Part shown: positions 7,272-15,742 of the stretch, in pieces | How positions within the stretch are numbered: position 1 is the first letter of the stretch | How the letters are laid out: each line of letters opens with the position of its first letter | Assembly (NCBI GenBank): GCA_019638805.1 | Contig: JAHBTA010000004.1 | Coordinates: 1 to 64,000 of the forward strand | From: Microbacteriaceae bacterium | Lineage (GTDB): Bacteria; Actinomycetota; Actinomycetes; Actinomycetales; Microbacteriaceae | Reading direction: 5' to 3' | Length of the DNA: 64,000 bases | The notes under the pieces: model-generated | Databases searched by the model: none | Seen by the model: the letters and a program-made list of their open reading frames with translations, nothing else | What the model was told of the DNA's origin: nothing | Program-made: the position numbers and the translations under genes

Positions 7272-8517
7272 CGCTCACGCCGGTCGGCCACTGGTTCCAC
7301 AGCAGCCGCCCCGCCTTCTCGCGCAGCTCGTCGACGAGCGCCGGGACGATCTCGTCGTCCTCCTCGCCCGCGATGGTCGCGGTCAGCTGCCCCTCGATGC
7401 CGCGGGCGAAACCTACCAAGTCGGTTTCCGCGCGGTACGTCGCCACCAGCACGGTCGGGCCGAAGCACTCCTGGAAGAGCTCGTCCCGGTGCGCGGTCAG
7501 CGCCTCAAGGGTGGTCAGCAGGACGGTCGGGGACGGCGCCGGCCCGAGCGGGTCGTCGCCCTCGGCGATCACCTCGACCGCATCGTGCGAGCGCAGATCC
7601 TGCAGGGCCCCGACATACCCGTCATGGATGCGGTCGTTGAGCATCCGCTGCCCTTCCGGCAACGGCGCCCCCCGCAGCGATTCGACGATCGCGGACCCCT
7701 CGGGCACCAGCAGAACCCCCGGCTTGGTGCAGAACTGCCCGGAGCCGAGCGTCACCGACGCCATGGCGTCGCGGGCGATGTCGGCTCCGCGCGTGCGGGC
7801 CGCGGCCTCGGTCACGAACACCGGGTTCACGCTGCCGAGCTCCCCGAAGAAGGGGATCGGGTCGGGTCGGCTCACCGCGATGTCGAAGAGCGCCCGCCCG
7901 CCGGGGATCGACCCGGTGAACGAGCCCGCCTTGACCCGCGGGTCCCGGAGGATCCGGATGCCGTCCTCCCGCCCCTCGACCAGCGCGAAGACGCCCTCGG
8001 GCGCCCCGGCGCCGCGCAGGGCATCCACGACGACGCGCGCCGTGCGGCGCGAGAGCTCCGGGTGACCGGCGTGCGCCTTGACGATGACGCTCGCGCCCGC
8101 GGCGAGCGCCGACGCCGTGTCGCCGCCGGCCACGCTGAAGGCGAACGGGAAGTTGCTCGCCGCGTACACGATGACCGGCCCGACCGCCTGGGAGGTGCGG
8201 CGCAGATCGGGCCGGGGCCCCATCCCCCAGTCCGGGTCGGCGTGGTCGACGCGCACGTCGAGGTAGCCGCCGTCGCGCAGCACGTCGCCGAACAGGCGCA
8301 GCTGGAAGGTCGTGCGCGCCAGCTCCCCGCGCAGCCGAGCCTCGGCGAGATGCGTCTCGGCGCGGGCCACCTCGATCAGTTCGTCCGCCGCGGCGTCCAG
8401 CGCATCCGCGACCGCGGCGAGCCCGTCGGCCCGCGTCGCCCGCGCTACCCGCGACCACACGCGGTGCGCGGTCGCGGCGGCCGCCACGATCGCGTCCGGG
8501 CCCTCAGGCTTCGTCAC
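7066..8517 (-). CDS. NADP-type aldehyde dehydrogenase, alpha-ketoglutaric semialdehyde dehydrogenase-like
   Basis: A 483-residue aldehyde dehydrogenase. The catalytic Cys is in GSGQFCTKPG, the general base Glu in FFGELGSVNP, the active-site Asn in YAASNFPFAF and the cofactor Lys in VIVKAHAGHP. These motifs match the subfamily that oxidises 2-ketoglutarate semialdehyde and similar short carboxylated aldehydes. The start is GTG at 8517, 9 bp after the MDR gene. With a DapA-family enzyme in the same regulon, oxidation of a semialdehyde made from a 2-keto-3-deoxy sugar acid is plausible. A sulfolactaldehyde-type substrate cannot be excluded given the TSUP neighbour. Confidence 0.82.
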   Translation of the reverse strand: MTKPEGPDAIVAAAATAHRVWSRVARATRADGLAAVADALDAAADELIEVARAETHLAEARLRGELARTTFQLRLFGDVLRDGGYLDVRVDHADPDWGMGPRPDLRRTSQAVGPVIVYAASNFPFAFSVAGGDTASALAAGASVIVKAHAGHPELSRRTARVVVDALRGAGAPEGVFALVEGREDGIRILRDPRVKAGSFTGSIPGGRALFDIAVSRPDPIPFFGELGSVNPVFVTEAAARTRGADIARDAMASVTLGSGQFCTKPGVLLVPEGSAIVESLRGAPLPEGQRMLNDRIHDGYVGALQDLRSHDAVEVIAEGDDPLGPAPSPTVLLTTLEALTAHRDELFQECFGPTVLVATYRAETDLVGFARGIEGQLTATIAGEEDDEIVPALVDELREKAGRLLWNQWPTGVSVTFAQQHGGPYPATTAPGATSVGTAAIARFLRPVAFQGFPQALLPDEVAENPGAALVRRVDGAVELRD

Positions 8518-8526
8518 GACTACTCC

Positions 8527-9531
8527 CTAACTCTGTGCAGCGGCGGGACTCTTCGCCGCGGGCTTGCGGCGCCGGCTCACAGCGCCGGCTACGAGCGCGA
8601 CCTTGACCCGCGCGTCGTCCGGCCGGGCGCACAGGTCGTACGCCCGCTGCGCGTCGTCCACCGCGAACCGGTCGGTCACGAAGCCCGCGAAGTCGTCCCG
8701 GTTCTCGAGCAGGTACCGCGTGCCGCGCTCGAGCACCGTCACCCAGTCCTCCCGCGTGCGGCCCGACGCGAGCGTGAGCCTGCGGTGGTACATCTCGTCG
8801 AACGGGATCGCGTAGGCGCCCTCGCTCGGGCTGCCGAAACCCAGCACGTACCCGCCGTCGGCGACGACGCGCAGCGCGTCCGCGATGAGCTGGGGCTGAC
8901 GCCCGACCGCGTCGATCACGATCGACGGCCGCTCGGGCCCCTCGGCGTGCTCCTCGGCCCACCGCTGCCCGGTCGCGGCGACGAACTCGTGCGCCCCGAA
9001 CCGCAGCGCGAGCCCCTCGCGGCCCGCCACCGGATCCACCGCGACGATCCGGCTCGCACCCAGCCCGGCGAGCATGTGGATGAACGAGAGACCGATCGGG
9101 CCCGTCCCGAACACGACGACCCGGCCTCCACCCACGGGAGGGAGCGTGCCGACCGCCCGGAGAACGGTCGAGAGCGACTGGATCGCCACGGCATCCTCGA
9201 CCGGAAGTTCCTCAGGCGCCGCGATGAGGCGATCCGCGTCCTCGACCAGCTCCGCCGCCAGCCCGGTCAGCCCGGTCCCGACCACCACCTGACCCTCGGG
9301 CAGCCGGTCGTCGCGGCTCTCGGTCACCTCGCCGACCACCTCGTGCAGCGGTGCGGGCCGGTGCGCACCCCCCGAGATGCCCTCGAGCACCCCGAGATCG
9401 CTGCCGCAGATGCCGCCCGCGAGCAGGCGAAGGCGCACCTGCCCCGGCTGCAGCGCGGCGGGCTCGCCCTCGGCGAGGAAGCGTTCGAGGCGACCGCCCG
9501 GATGCGCGCGGAACTCCCAGCGCTCGCTCAC
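8527..9531 (-). CDS. Zinc-dependent MDR (alcohol/polyol) dehydrogenase
   Basis: A 334-residue medium-chain dehydrogenase. GGICGSDLGV carries the catalytic zinc Cys and LHEVVGEV the His-Glu pair. The Rossmann motif is VVVFGTGPIGLSFIHML. The four-Cys structural zinc lobe is not obvious. The GTG start at 9531 overlaps the permease stop (GTGA); the longer frame upstream to 10275 is antisense noise within the permease. Likely oxidises a hydroxyl group of the imported sugar, polyol or sugar acid. The C-terminus is basic and Ala-rich (SRRRKPAAKSP). Confidence 0.8.
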   Translation of the reverse strand: MSERWEFRAHPGGRLERFLAEGEPAALQPGQVRLRLLAGGICGSDLGVLEGISGGAHRPAPLHEVVGEVTESRDDRLPEGQVVVGTGLTGLAAELVEDADRLIAAPEELPVEDAVAIQSLSTVLRAVGTLPPVGGGRVVVFGTGPIGLSFIHMLAGLGASRIVAVDPVAGREGLALRFGAHEFVAATGQRWAEEHAEGPERPSIVIDAVGRQPQLIADALRVVADGGYVLGFGSPSEGAYAIPFDEMYHRRLTLASGRTREDWVTVLERGTRYLLENRDDFAGFVTDRFAVDDAQRAYDLCARPDDARVKVALVAGAVSRRRKPAAKSPAAAQS

Positions 9532-10397
9532 CCCTTCACCCCGCCGGCCGTGATGCCCTTCTCGAAGTAGCGCTGCAGGAACACGAACAGGACCACGACC
9601 GGGATCGTGACGAGCGAGCCGAGTGCCATGATGGCGCCCCAGCGCACGTCGAACGACGAGATGAAGGTCTGGATGCCGACCGGAACGGTCGCGGTGGATC
9701 CGTTGCTCAGGGTCGAGGCGAACAGGTACTCGTCCCACGACAGGATGAAGGAGAACAGCAGGGTCGTCGCGAGCCCGGTGCGCAGCAGCGGGAAGGTGAC
9801 ACGCATGAAGGCGCCGAACGGCCCGCAGCCGTCGACCAGCGCGGCCTCTTCGAGCTCGCGCGGGATGCCCTCGATGAACGACTTCATGAGCCAGGTCGAC
9901 AGCGGCAGAGTGATGACCAGGTGCGCGAGCACGATCGCCGGGAGCGTGCCGACCAGGCGGTAGTTCGCCAGCATTAGGTACAGCGGCATGAGCAGCAGGA
10001 TCGCCGGGAACAGGTACGCCGAGGTGAGCAGCACCATGAAGAGCTTGCGGCCCGGGTACACGAATCGCGCGAGCGCGTAGCCGGCGAGCGCCCCGACGGC
10101 AGAGGAGATGAGCGAGGTCGCCACCGCGACGATGAGGCTGTTCGCGAACCAGCGGACGGCGTTGCTTCCGGCGAACGCCTCGATGTACCAGTCCAGGGTG
10201 AACGACGAAGGGAAGAGCGTGGGCGGGCTGATGAACAGCTCGGTCGCCGGCCGCAGCGAACTGATGAGCATCCACAGCTGCGGGAAGATCGCGAAGAGCA
10301 CGAGTGCCAGGGTGGCCAGCGCCCCGAGCACCGACCCGACGATCTGACCCGGGGTGCGTCGGCGCGAACCCGCCGGCCGGAGTGCCGCGCCGCTCAT
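9528..10397 (-). CDS. Carbohydrate ABC transporter permease (MalG-like)
   Basis: A 289-residue membrane protein with six predicted helices and the MalG-type coupling loop EEAALVDGCGPFGAFMRVTFPLL (EAA motif). It begins with a short basic cytoplasmic tail (RPAGSRRRTPG). It forms the inner-membrane channel with the neighbouring MalF-like permease. The start at 10397 is in an ATGA overlap with the upstream permease stop, so the two are translated together. The operon encodes no ATPase. Confidence 0.9.
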   Translation of the reverse strand: MSGAALRPAGSRRRTPGQIVGSVLGALATLALVLFAIFPQLWMLISSLRPATELFISPPTLFPSSFTLDWYIEAFAGSNAVRWFANSLIVAVATSLISSAVGALAGYALARFVYPGRKLFMVLLTSAYLFPAILLLMPLYLMLANYRLVGTLPAIVLAHLVITLPLSTWLMKSFIEGIPRELEEAALVDGCGPFGAFMRVTFPLLRTGLATTLLFSFILSWDEYLFASTLSNGSTATVPVGIQTFISSFDVRWGAIMALGSLVTIPVVVLFVFLQRYFEKGITAGGVKG

Positions 10398-11356
10398 CGC
10401 CTCGCCGCCAATCTGCGTCCGAGCTGGAAGATCACCACGACGGCCAGCAGGAACAGGCCGACCGTGACCGCGATCGCCGCGGCGTACCCGAGCCGGAACT
10501 CGCCCATGATGACGCGGTACAGATAGGTCGACATGACGTCGCTGGAGCCGGCCGGGCCGCCGCGCGTGGTCAGCCAGATGAGCTCGAAGTACATGAGGGT
10601 GAAGAGGCCGCGCACCGCGATGAGCGAGAGCGTCACGCTCGCCAGGTTCGGCAGCGTGATGTGCAGGAAGCGCTGCACCGCGTTCGCGCCGTCGACCATG
10701 GCCGCCTCGTACTGGGCCTGGTCGATACTCTGCAGCGAGGCCCAGTAGACGAGCATGGCGAACGGGAAGCCGCGCCAGACGTTGATGATGATCACGGTCA
10801 GCAGCGAGGTGGACTCCTGGCCGAGCGGCGACGCGCCGAACGGCAGCAGTCCCCACGCCTGGAACTCGGTGCTGATGATCCCGTAGTTGCCGTCCAGCAT
10901 CCACTGCCACACGAGCGCGCTCGCGATGACGGGGACCACATAGGGCATGAGAAGCAGCTGGCGCACCCACCGCATCCCCGGCCACGGCCGGTCGATCAGG
11001 AGGGCGGCGGCGAGCCCCAGGCCCAGCTGGCCCACGAGCGAGCCGATCGTCCAGGTCAGCGTGTTGCCGAGCGATCGCCAGAGCTTCTGGTCCTGGGTGA
11101 TCTCGATGAAGTTGTCGAACCCGACCCATGCCGGGTTCTTGCCGACCAGGTCGAGGTCGTAGAACCCGGACCGGAAGTTCTCGAAGATCGGGTAGGCGAG
11201 GACGACCAGGAACACCACGGTCGCGGGGAGGCTGAACGACAGCCCGAGCCGTCGCTCCTGTGCGCTCAGCCCGCGGCCGAAGAGCCCGCTCCGACCGCGG
11301 AGCATCCCGGTCCCGAAGGACCGGGATGCCCCTGCAGTACGCGTGTCAATCGACAC
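10394..11356 (-). CDS. Carbohydrate ABC transporter permease (MalF-like)
   Basis: A 320-residue protein with six helices. The first begins at LSFSLPATVVFLVVLAYPIF and the coupling motif is YEAAMVDGANAVQRFLHITLP. The start is GTG at 11356, 21 bp after the binding-protein stop. Together with the MalG-like protein it should import the ligand delivered by the binding protein into the cytoplasm, energised by a shared ATPase encoded elsewhere. Confidence 0.9.
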   Translation of the reverse strand: MSIDTRTAGASRSFGTGMLRGRSGLFGRGLSAQERRLGLSFSLPATVVFLVVLAYPIFENFRSGFYDLDLVGKNPAWVGFDNFIEITQDQKLWRSLGNTLTWTIGSLVGQLGLGLAAALLIDRPWPGMRWVRQLLLMPYVVPVIASALVWQWMLDGNYGIISTEFQAWGLLPFGASPLGQESTSLLTVIIINVWRGFPFAMLVYWASLQSIDQAQYEAAMVDGANAVQRFLHITLPNLASVTLSLIAVRGLFTLMYFELIWLTTRGGPAGSSDVMSTYLYRVIMGEFRLGYAAAIAVTVGLFLLAVVVIFQLGRRLAARR

Positions 11357-11377
11357 TGATCGTCCTCAGCTCCGGTC

Positions 11378-12694
11378 TCACACGCCCGCGAGACGCTTGA
11401 GCTCGGAGTTGATCTGCTCGACGGCTTCCTCGGTCGTGATGTCTCCGACCGCGGCCGCCTGCAGGGCGTCGCCGATGAACGTCGTCGCCTCGATCTGACC
11501 CGCGAGCGGGTTCAGGCCGGCCTCCATGCCGTACCGGTACGACTGCTGCTCACGGATCATGGCGATCTCGTCGGCGAACTGCTGCACGGTCGGGTTGGTG
11601 GTGTAGGTGCTCGTCTCGGCCGCGCTGATCATCGCCGGGATCGCGAAGACCGGGCGGGTGTTGGCCCGTCCTGCCGCGAGCTCCGGGTCGAGCATGCAGG
11701 CGACCAGCTTGCTGGCCGCCGCCTGGCGCGCGTCGCCGGTCTTGCCGAGCATGTAGTAGTACCCGCCTCCGAGCATGCCGCCGGACTCGCTGCCATCCGG
11801 GGTCGGCATCGGGAACGCCGAGACCTTGTCCAGCAGATCCGGGTTGTTGCTCTGGATGAGCCCGACGACCGCGCCGAAGTCGTTCGTCATGGCCAGCTTG
11901 CCCTCGGCGAACGCGTTGCGGAAGTCGTTCCACGCCCAGGTGCGGGACTCCGCCGGCGAGGCCGCGCGATACAGGTCGAGCATGAACTGCACCGACTCGG
12001 TCGTGGCAGCCAGGTCGGCGTCGAAGGCGTAGTCACCGGTCTTCGGGTCGAACGTGTACACGTGGTTGGCGTACAGGAACTGGTAGAGCGTCTGCGGCGC
12101 GACCTGCACCGAGCTCATGGGCACCGCGAAGCCGCGGATCCCGCCCTCGCCCTGGTCGACCGCCTCGGCGGCGGCGAGCAGCTCGTCCCAGGTGGTGGGC
12201 ACCTCGATGCCGGCCTCCTCGAACAGGTCGGTGCGGTACCAGACCTCCTGGTGCAGCGCCCAGTCGGGAACGCCCCAGGTCTTGCCGTCCTTCTGGACCG
12301 CGCCCAGGTACGACGGCAGGAAGTCGTCGCGCCCGTGCGCATCGATGATGTCGTCGACGGGCACCAGGTAGTCGGCGTCCTGCGCGAACGACACGGCGCC
12401 CTCGTTCGTGTTCATGATGTCCGGGCCTTCACCCGAACGGAACGCGGTCGCGAGCTTGGTGTACATGTCGCCGAACGGGATGGCCTCGAACTCGAGCGAC
12501 ACGTTATCCATACCCACGGTGCAGGCCGTGGCCTGCGCCTGGATGACGGATGCCTGGGCTGCGACGTTCAGGTTCGTCCAGAACCGGAGTGTGATCGGAC
12601 CCGAATCGTCCGCCGCGGGGCTGCAGGCGGAGACGGCGGCGACGCACGCCACTGCGGCGACGGCTCCGACGATCCGACGTGAATAGACATTCAT
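11378..12694 (-). CDS. Extracellular solute-binding lipoprotein (sugar-type, family 1)
   Basis: A 438-residue binding protein. The signal peptide (RRIVGAVAAVACVAAVSAC) ends in a lipobox with the lipidated Cys at residue 24. Motifs such as ITLRFWTNLN, GEGPDIMNTNEG and TWDELLAAAEAV are typical of family-1 carbohydrate-binding proteins. The ATG at 12694 has an excellent ribosome site (AAGGAGGAAGG) and a hairpin just upstream. It captures the substrate for the two permeases encoded downstream. The ligand cannot be told from sequence. Confidence 0.9.
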   Translation of the reverse strand: MNVYSRRIVGAVAAVACVAAVSACSPAADDSGPITLRFWTNLNVAAQASVIQAQATACTVGMDNVSLEFEAIPFGDMYTKLATAFRSGEGPDIMNTNEGAVSFAQDADYLVPVDDIIDAHGRDDFLPSYLGAVQKDGKTWGVPDWALHQEVWYRTDLFEEAGIEVPTTWDELLAAAEAVDQGEGGIRGFAVPMSSVQVAPQTLYQFLYANHVYTFDPKTGDYAFDADLAATTESVQFMLDLYRAASPAESRTWAWNDFRNAFAEGKLAMTNDFGAVVGLIQSNNPDLLDKVSAFPMPTPDGSESGGMLGGGYYYMLGKTGDARQAAASKLVACMLDPELAAGRANTRPVFAIPAMISAAETSTYTTNPTVQQFADEIAMIREQQSYRYGMEAGLNPLAGQIEATTFIGDALQAAAVGDITTEEAVEQINSELKRLAGV

Positions 12695-12735
12695 GGTTGT
12701 GCCTTCCTCCTTGAAGGGATCAGGTGTTTCTTTCA

Positions 12736-12767
12736 ACGGTGGTGACCGGGTGGGGCCCGGCCACCGT
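12736..12767 (-). other. Intercistronic hairpin before the binding-protein gene
   Basis: Arms ACGGTGG and CCACCGT enclose an inner stem CCGGG/CCCGG. It lies between the oxidoreductase stop and the ribosome site of the binding-protein gene. It could protect the downstream mRNA and raise binding-protein output, or reduce readthrough. Confidence 0.4.
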
Positions 12768-12780
12768 CGGGACAGCCTGG

Positions 12781-14163
12781 TCAGACCCCGGCGGCGACGG
12801 AGCTCGCGCCGGCCGGGTCGAGGGTCGCGCCCTGCTCGCGCAGGGTCGCCTGGAGAAGCGGGATGTCGACTGCGCGCGGGGTGGTGCCGTGCTCGACCGC
12901 CAGGGCGGCGGCCGTTCCGACCGCCTGACCCATGACCATGCACTGCGCCATGTTGCGGATCGTGTTGGCCACCGGGGGCTCGTACGACACGCAGCGACCG
13001 GCGACCAGCAGGCCCTCGCGGGTCTGCGGCAGCATGCAGCGGTACGGGATGCCCATCGACTGGCCGGCCGGCAGGTCGTACACCGTCATCGTCTCGCCCT
13101 CGGGCGTGTGGAAGCCCGCGGGCATCGCGGCCCGTCCGACGTTGTCCTCGAACTCGCGCGCCGAGGTGAAATCGTCGAGCGTGAGCTTGTAGTCCCCGAT
13201 GATCCGGCGGCTCTCGCGGACGCCCAACTGGCTCGCGATGAGCGAGAGGTAGGCGTTCTCGAATCCGGGGATGTAGGTGCGCATGGCCTCGGCCACGTCG
13301 TACAGGCAGGCCTGGGAGACGATCTCCTGACGCGCGCGGTCCTCGAACTCGGCGGCGGTGCTCTGCGCCTCGATGGCACCCGAGCAGTTGATCGTGACCT
13401 CGCCCGGGTTCGGGGTCGAGGTGAAGATGACCAGCCAGTGCCGCAGGTACTCGAGGTGCTGAGGCAGCTTGGCGTTCTTGAGGTCGTCGCGGATGCCGTA
13501 GTGCATGAAGCCGGGGAACGACTTGTAGTCGCGCCAGGCCGGCGGCACGTGGTGGTCGAACTCGACCGGGTTGGCGGCGTAGTGCGCCTGCACCTTGTCG
13601 AGGTCGACGCCGGCGAGGCGGCCGATGAGGGTCATCGGCTGGATCTCCTTGCGGGGACGGATCTCGAACGGTGCGCCCGCCTGGGCCGCGACGCTCGCGT
13701 CACCGGTGGTGTCGATGACCACCTTCGCGCGGATCTCGATGCGGTCCATCTGCGACTGGATGATGGCCCCCACGACCGTGTCGTCCTCGACGATCACGTC
13801 GACGACCGAGGTGTTGAAATAGGTCGTGATGTTCTCCTCCCTGCCCAGCATCTCGTTGAGCACGACCTTGGAGACCTCGGGGTCGTAGAGGAAGCAGACG
13901 TCGGTCTCGGGGTCGTCCTCGACGACCGCGCCGCGCTCCATGAGCAGGTCGCGCAGCTCCCAGGTCATGCCGCTCACGATGCGGTTCGCCTTGTCGCTGA
14001 ATCCGACCCAGGCGCCCTGGCTGCCGGCCGTGAACTGACCGCCCAGGCAGCGCTGCCGCTCGACGATCAGTGTCCTGGCGCCGTTGCGCGCCGCGGCCAG
14101 GCCCGCGATGACTCCCGTGGTCCCTCCGCCCGCAACCAGTACGTCATACTCTTCGGTCCGCAT
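12781..14163 (-). CDS. FAD-dependent oxidoreductase (FAD_oxidored family)
   Basis: A 460-residue flavoprotein. The N-terminal dinucleotide fold is VLVAGGGTTGVIAGLAAARNG, followed by ERQRCLGGQFTAG. DTTGDASVAAQAG and LVAGRCVSYEPPVANTIR lie later; the latter is typical of the PF12831-type proteins common in sugar-degradation clusters. It probably oxidises or reduces the imported compound first, since it heads the operon. The ATG at 14163 was chosen because GGAGG lies 10 nt upstream and the fold begins 8 residues later; the frame extends 33 codons further without support. The promoter region holds a GntR-type operator at 14261. Confidence 0.8.
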   Translation of the reverse strand: MRTEEYDVLVAGGGTTGVIAGLAAARNGARTLIVERQRCLGGQFTAGSQGAWVGFSDKANRIVSGMTWELRDLLMERGAVVEDDPETDVCFLYDPEVSKVVLNEMLGREENITTYFNTSVVDVIVEDDTVVGAIIQSQMDRIEIRAKVVIDTTGDASVAAQAGAPFEIRPRKEIQPMTLIGRLAGVDLDKVQAHYAANPVEFDHHVPPAWRDYKSFPGFMHYGIRDDLKNAKLPQHLEYLRHWLVIFTSTPNPGEVTINCSGAIEAQSTAAEFEDRARQEIVSQACLYDVAEAMRTYIPGFENAYLSLIASQLGVRESRRIIGDYKLTLDDFTSAREFEDNVGRAAMPAGFHTPEGETMTVYDLPAGQSMGIPYRCMLPQTREGLLVAGRCVSYEPPVANTIRNMAQCMVMGQAVGTAAALAVEHGTTPRAVDIPLLQATLREQGATLDPAGASSVAAGV

Positions 14164-14260
14164 GTCTGCCGGTTCCTCCCGTTCATGGGTTCGCTGTATC
14201 GATGTCACAGAGCCGGATGCGGTCATTCCGCGTGCACCTCTGTCCCGTCGCTGCGCACAC

Positions 14261-14272
14261 ACTATCGATAAT
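14261..14272. promoter_or_regulatory. GntR operator copy 1 (oxidoreductase/GntR intergenic)
   Basis: ACTATCGATAAT differs at one base from the perfect palindrome ATTATCGATAAT found at 17725. It lies 98 bp before the oxidoreductase start and 153 bp before the regulator start, in the shared divergent promoter region. Confidence 0.6.
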
Positions 14273-14382
14273 CCTGACGGTGCGCAATGCCCCGTACCGC
14301 GAAGCCCCGCGGTTCGCTACGATGCACGCATGATCTGCGAGCGCTCGCCGCGGCCGTTCGCTCCTGCGCACTCGATGGGCAG

Positions 14383-14394
14383 ATTATCGATCAC
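14383..14394. promoter_or_regulatory. GntR operator copy 2, next to the regulator start
   Basis: ATTATCGATCAC keeps the left half and core of the 12-bp operator and has two mismatches on the right. It is 30 bp before the GTG start of the GntR gene, a position suited to autoregulation. Confidence 0.5.
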
Positions 14395-14424
14395 ACCCCG
14401 ATGGAACACGGAGGACCACCCGAC

Positions 14425-15099
14425 GTGAGCGACCCCGTCCGCACTCGCGAGACCCTCCAGGACCAGGTCTACAAGCGCCTCCGCGACGAGATCCTCAACG
14501 CGACGATCCCGCCCGGCGCCAGCCTGCGGGTCCTGCACCTGGCCGCGCGCTTCGGCACCTCGCAGGCCCCCATCCGCGAGGCGCTGCGCCGGCTCACCGA
14601 CGAGGGACTCGCGGTGACCGTGCCGTACAAGGGCACCGTCGCGAAAGAGGCGAGCTGGGAGGAGATCGCCGACATCTACCTGCTCCGCGAGGAGCTCGAG
14701 GCGTTCGCGGTCAAGCGCATCCTGGGGCGGAAGAAGGTCGACCTCTCCGAGGTGCGCAGCGCCCAGCGGCGGCTCAACCGCGCCGTGCGCACCGGGGATG
14801 CCGTCAGCGTCCTCGACGCCGACCTCGAGCTGCACCACCAGATCGTCGAGCTCGCCGGCAGCCCGATCACGCTCGAGACCTGGTCGTTCATCATCAAGCG
14901 GCTGCGCGGCGCGCGACTCAGCCTGGAACGGGAGTACCCCGCGCCCCTCGACTCGGTCGTCGAGACGCACGACGTGCTCGTGCAGTCGCTGACCTCAGAC
15001 GACCCCGAGGCCGCCGAGGCGATCTTCCGGCACCACATCCGCTCGGCGCTCGACGGGTTCGCCCAGCGCCGGCTCGAGCACCGGGGTCGCCTGGACTGA
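14425..15099 (+). CDS. GntR-family regulator with FCD domain
   Basis: A 224-residue regulator. The winged helix occupies the first about 75 residues (VYKRLRDEILNATIPPG, then FGTSQAPIREALRRLTDEGL). The C-terminal FCD ligand domain shows its metal-site pattern (DADLELHHQIVELAG, later THDVLVQSL and FRHHIRSAL). It likely represses the two flanking operons and itself until a pathway intermediate binds. The GTG at 14425 follows GGAGG by 10 nt; the ATG at 14401 is also in frame but lacks a ribosome site. Three ATTATCGATAAT-like sites around it are the probable operators. Confidence 0.85.
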   Translation: MSDPVRTRETLQDQVYKRLRDEILNATIPPGASLRVLHLAARFGTSQAPIREALRRLTDEGLAVTVPYKGTVAKEASWEEIADIYLLREELEAFAVKRILGRKKVDLSEVRSAQRRLNRAVRTGDAVSVLDADLELHHQIVELAGSPITLETWSFIIKRLRGARLSLEREYPAPLDSVVETHDVLVQSLTSDDPEAAEAIFRHHIRSALDGFAQRRLEHRGRLD

Positions 15100-15145
15100 T
15101 CCGGTCGGCCCCGTGTCCGGGCCGTACCTCCGCCGGTGCTGGGTC

Positions 15146-15742
15146 TCAGCCCGCCAGGCCGGCCCGCAGGGCGGCGGCGAGCGCCGTGCCGACCATGACC
15201 GCGCCGGGATCCGGCTCCCCCACGGCGTGGCCCGCGAGGAACCGCGCGCGTCCGATGCGCGCCTCCATGGTGCGCGTCGCCTCGATGCCGGCCTCGGCCG
15301 CATCGGCGGCAGCAGCCGGGTCGTCTGGGGCGGTCTCGATGCTCGCCAGCGCGGGCGCGGCCGCATCGAGCATCGTGCGATCCCCCACGTTCGCCTTGCC
15401 GCGGCGCTGGACCGCCTCGATGCCGGCCCGCAGCCCGGTCTCGAGGGGTGCGCCGCTCGGCTCCTGGAGCGCCTTGGCGGCCCCGATGAAGGCTGACGCC
15501 ACGAGCGTGCCGCTGCTCGAGGGCGCGAGCGAGGCGATCTTGGTGCCCAACCGCAGCAGCAGCACCGGGTCCTCGGCATCGCCCTCCTCCTCCGCCGTCT
15601 GGCGGATGGCGGAGGCGATGAGCCCGGCCGTCCGGCCGAGGTCGCCGTCGCCCTGCAGCGAGTCCAGACGGGTCAGCTCGTCCGCCTGCGCGTCGAGCTC
15701 GGCGGCGGCCGCCGCGAGCCCCGCCCTCAGCGCGACACTCAT
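15146..15742 (-). CDS. dhaL: DhaL-type kinase subunit (dihydroxyacetone kinase family)
   Basis: A 198-residue DAK2-domain protein. The nucleotide-binding acidic motif LDSLQGDGDLG lies near residue 26, followed by SSSGTLVASAF and GDRTMLDAAAPAL, all family signatures. It supplies the phosphoryl donor site to the partner DhaK subunit. The start overlaps the DhaK stop (ATGA). No DhaM or other PTS component is nearby, so ATP rather than phosphoenolpyruvate is the likely donor. The true substrate may be a tetrulose or another ketose rather than dihydroxyacetone. Confidence 0.85.
   Translation of the reverse strand: MSVALRAGLAAAAAELDAQADELTRLDSLQGDGDLGRTAGLIASAIRQTAEEEGDAEDPVLLLRLGTKIASLAPSSSGTLVASAFIGAAKALQEPSGAPLETGLRAGIEAVQRRGKANVGDRTMLDAAAPALASIETAPDDPAAAADAAEAGIEATRTMEARIGRARFLAGHAVGEPDPGAVMVGTALAAALRAGLAG

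Noticed and set aside
6649-9570. 973-codon plus-strand frame
   Set aside because: Antisense to the TSUP, aldehyde dehydrogenase and MDR genes; His/Arg/Pro-rich noise typical of GC-rich DNA.
9532-10275. N-terminal 248-codon extension of the MDR dehydrogenase frame
   Set aside because: Lies inside the MalG-like permease gene in another frame; the GTG at 9531 in a GTGA overlap gives a normal-length enzyme.
15100-15145. Weak hairpin CGGCCC...GGGCCG between the convergent GntR and dhaL genes as terminator
   Set aside because: Only six pairs and no U-run; not enough to call a terminator.
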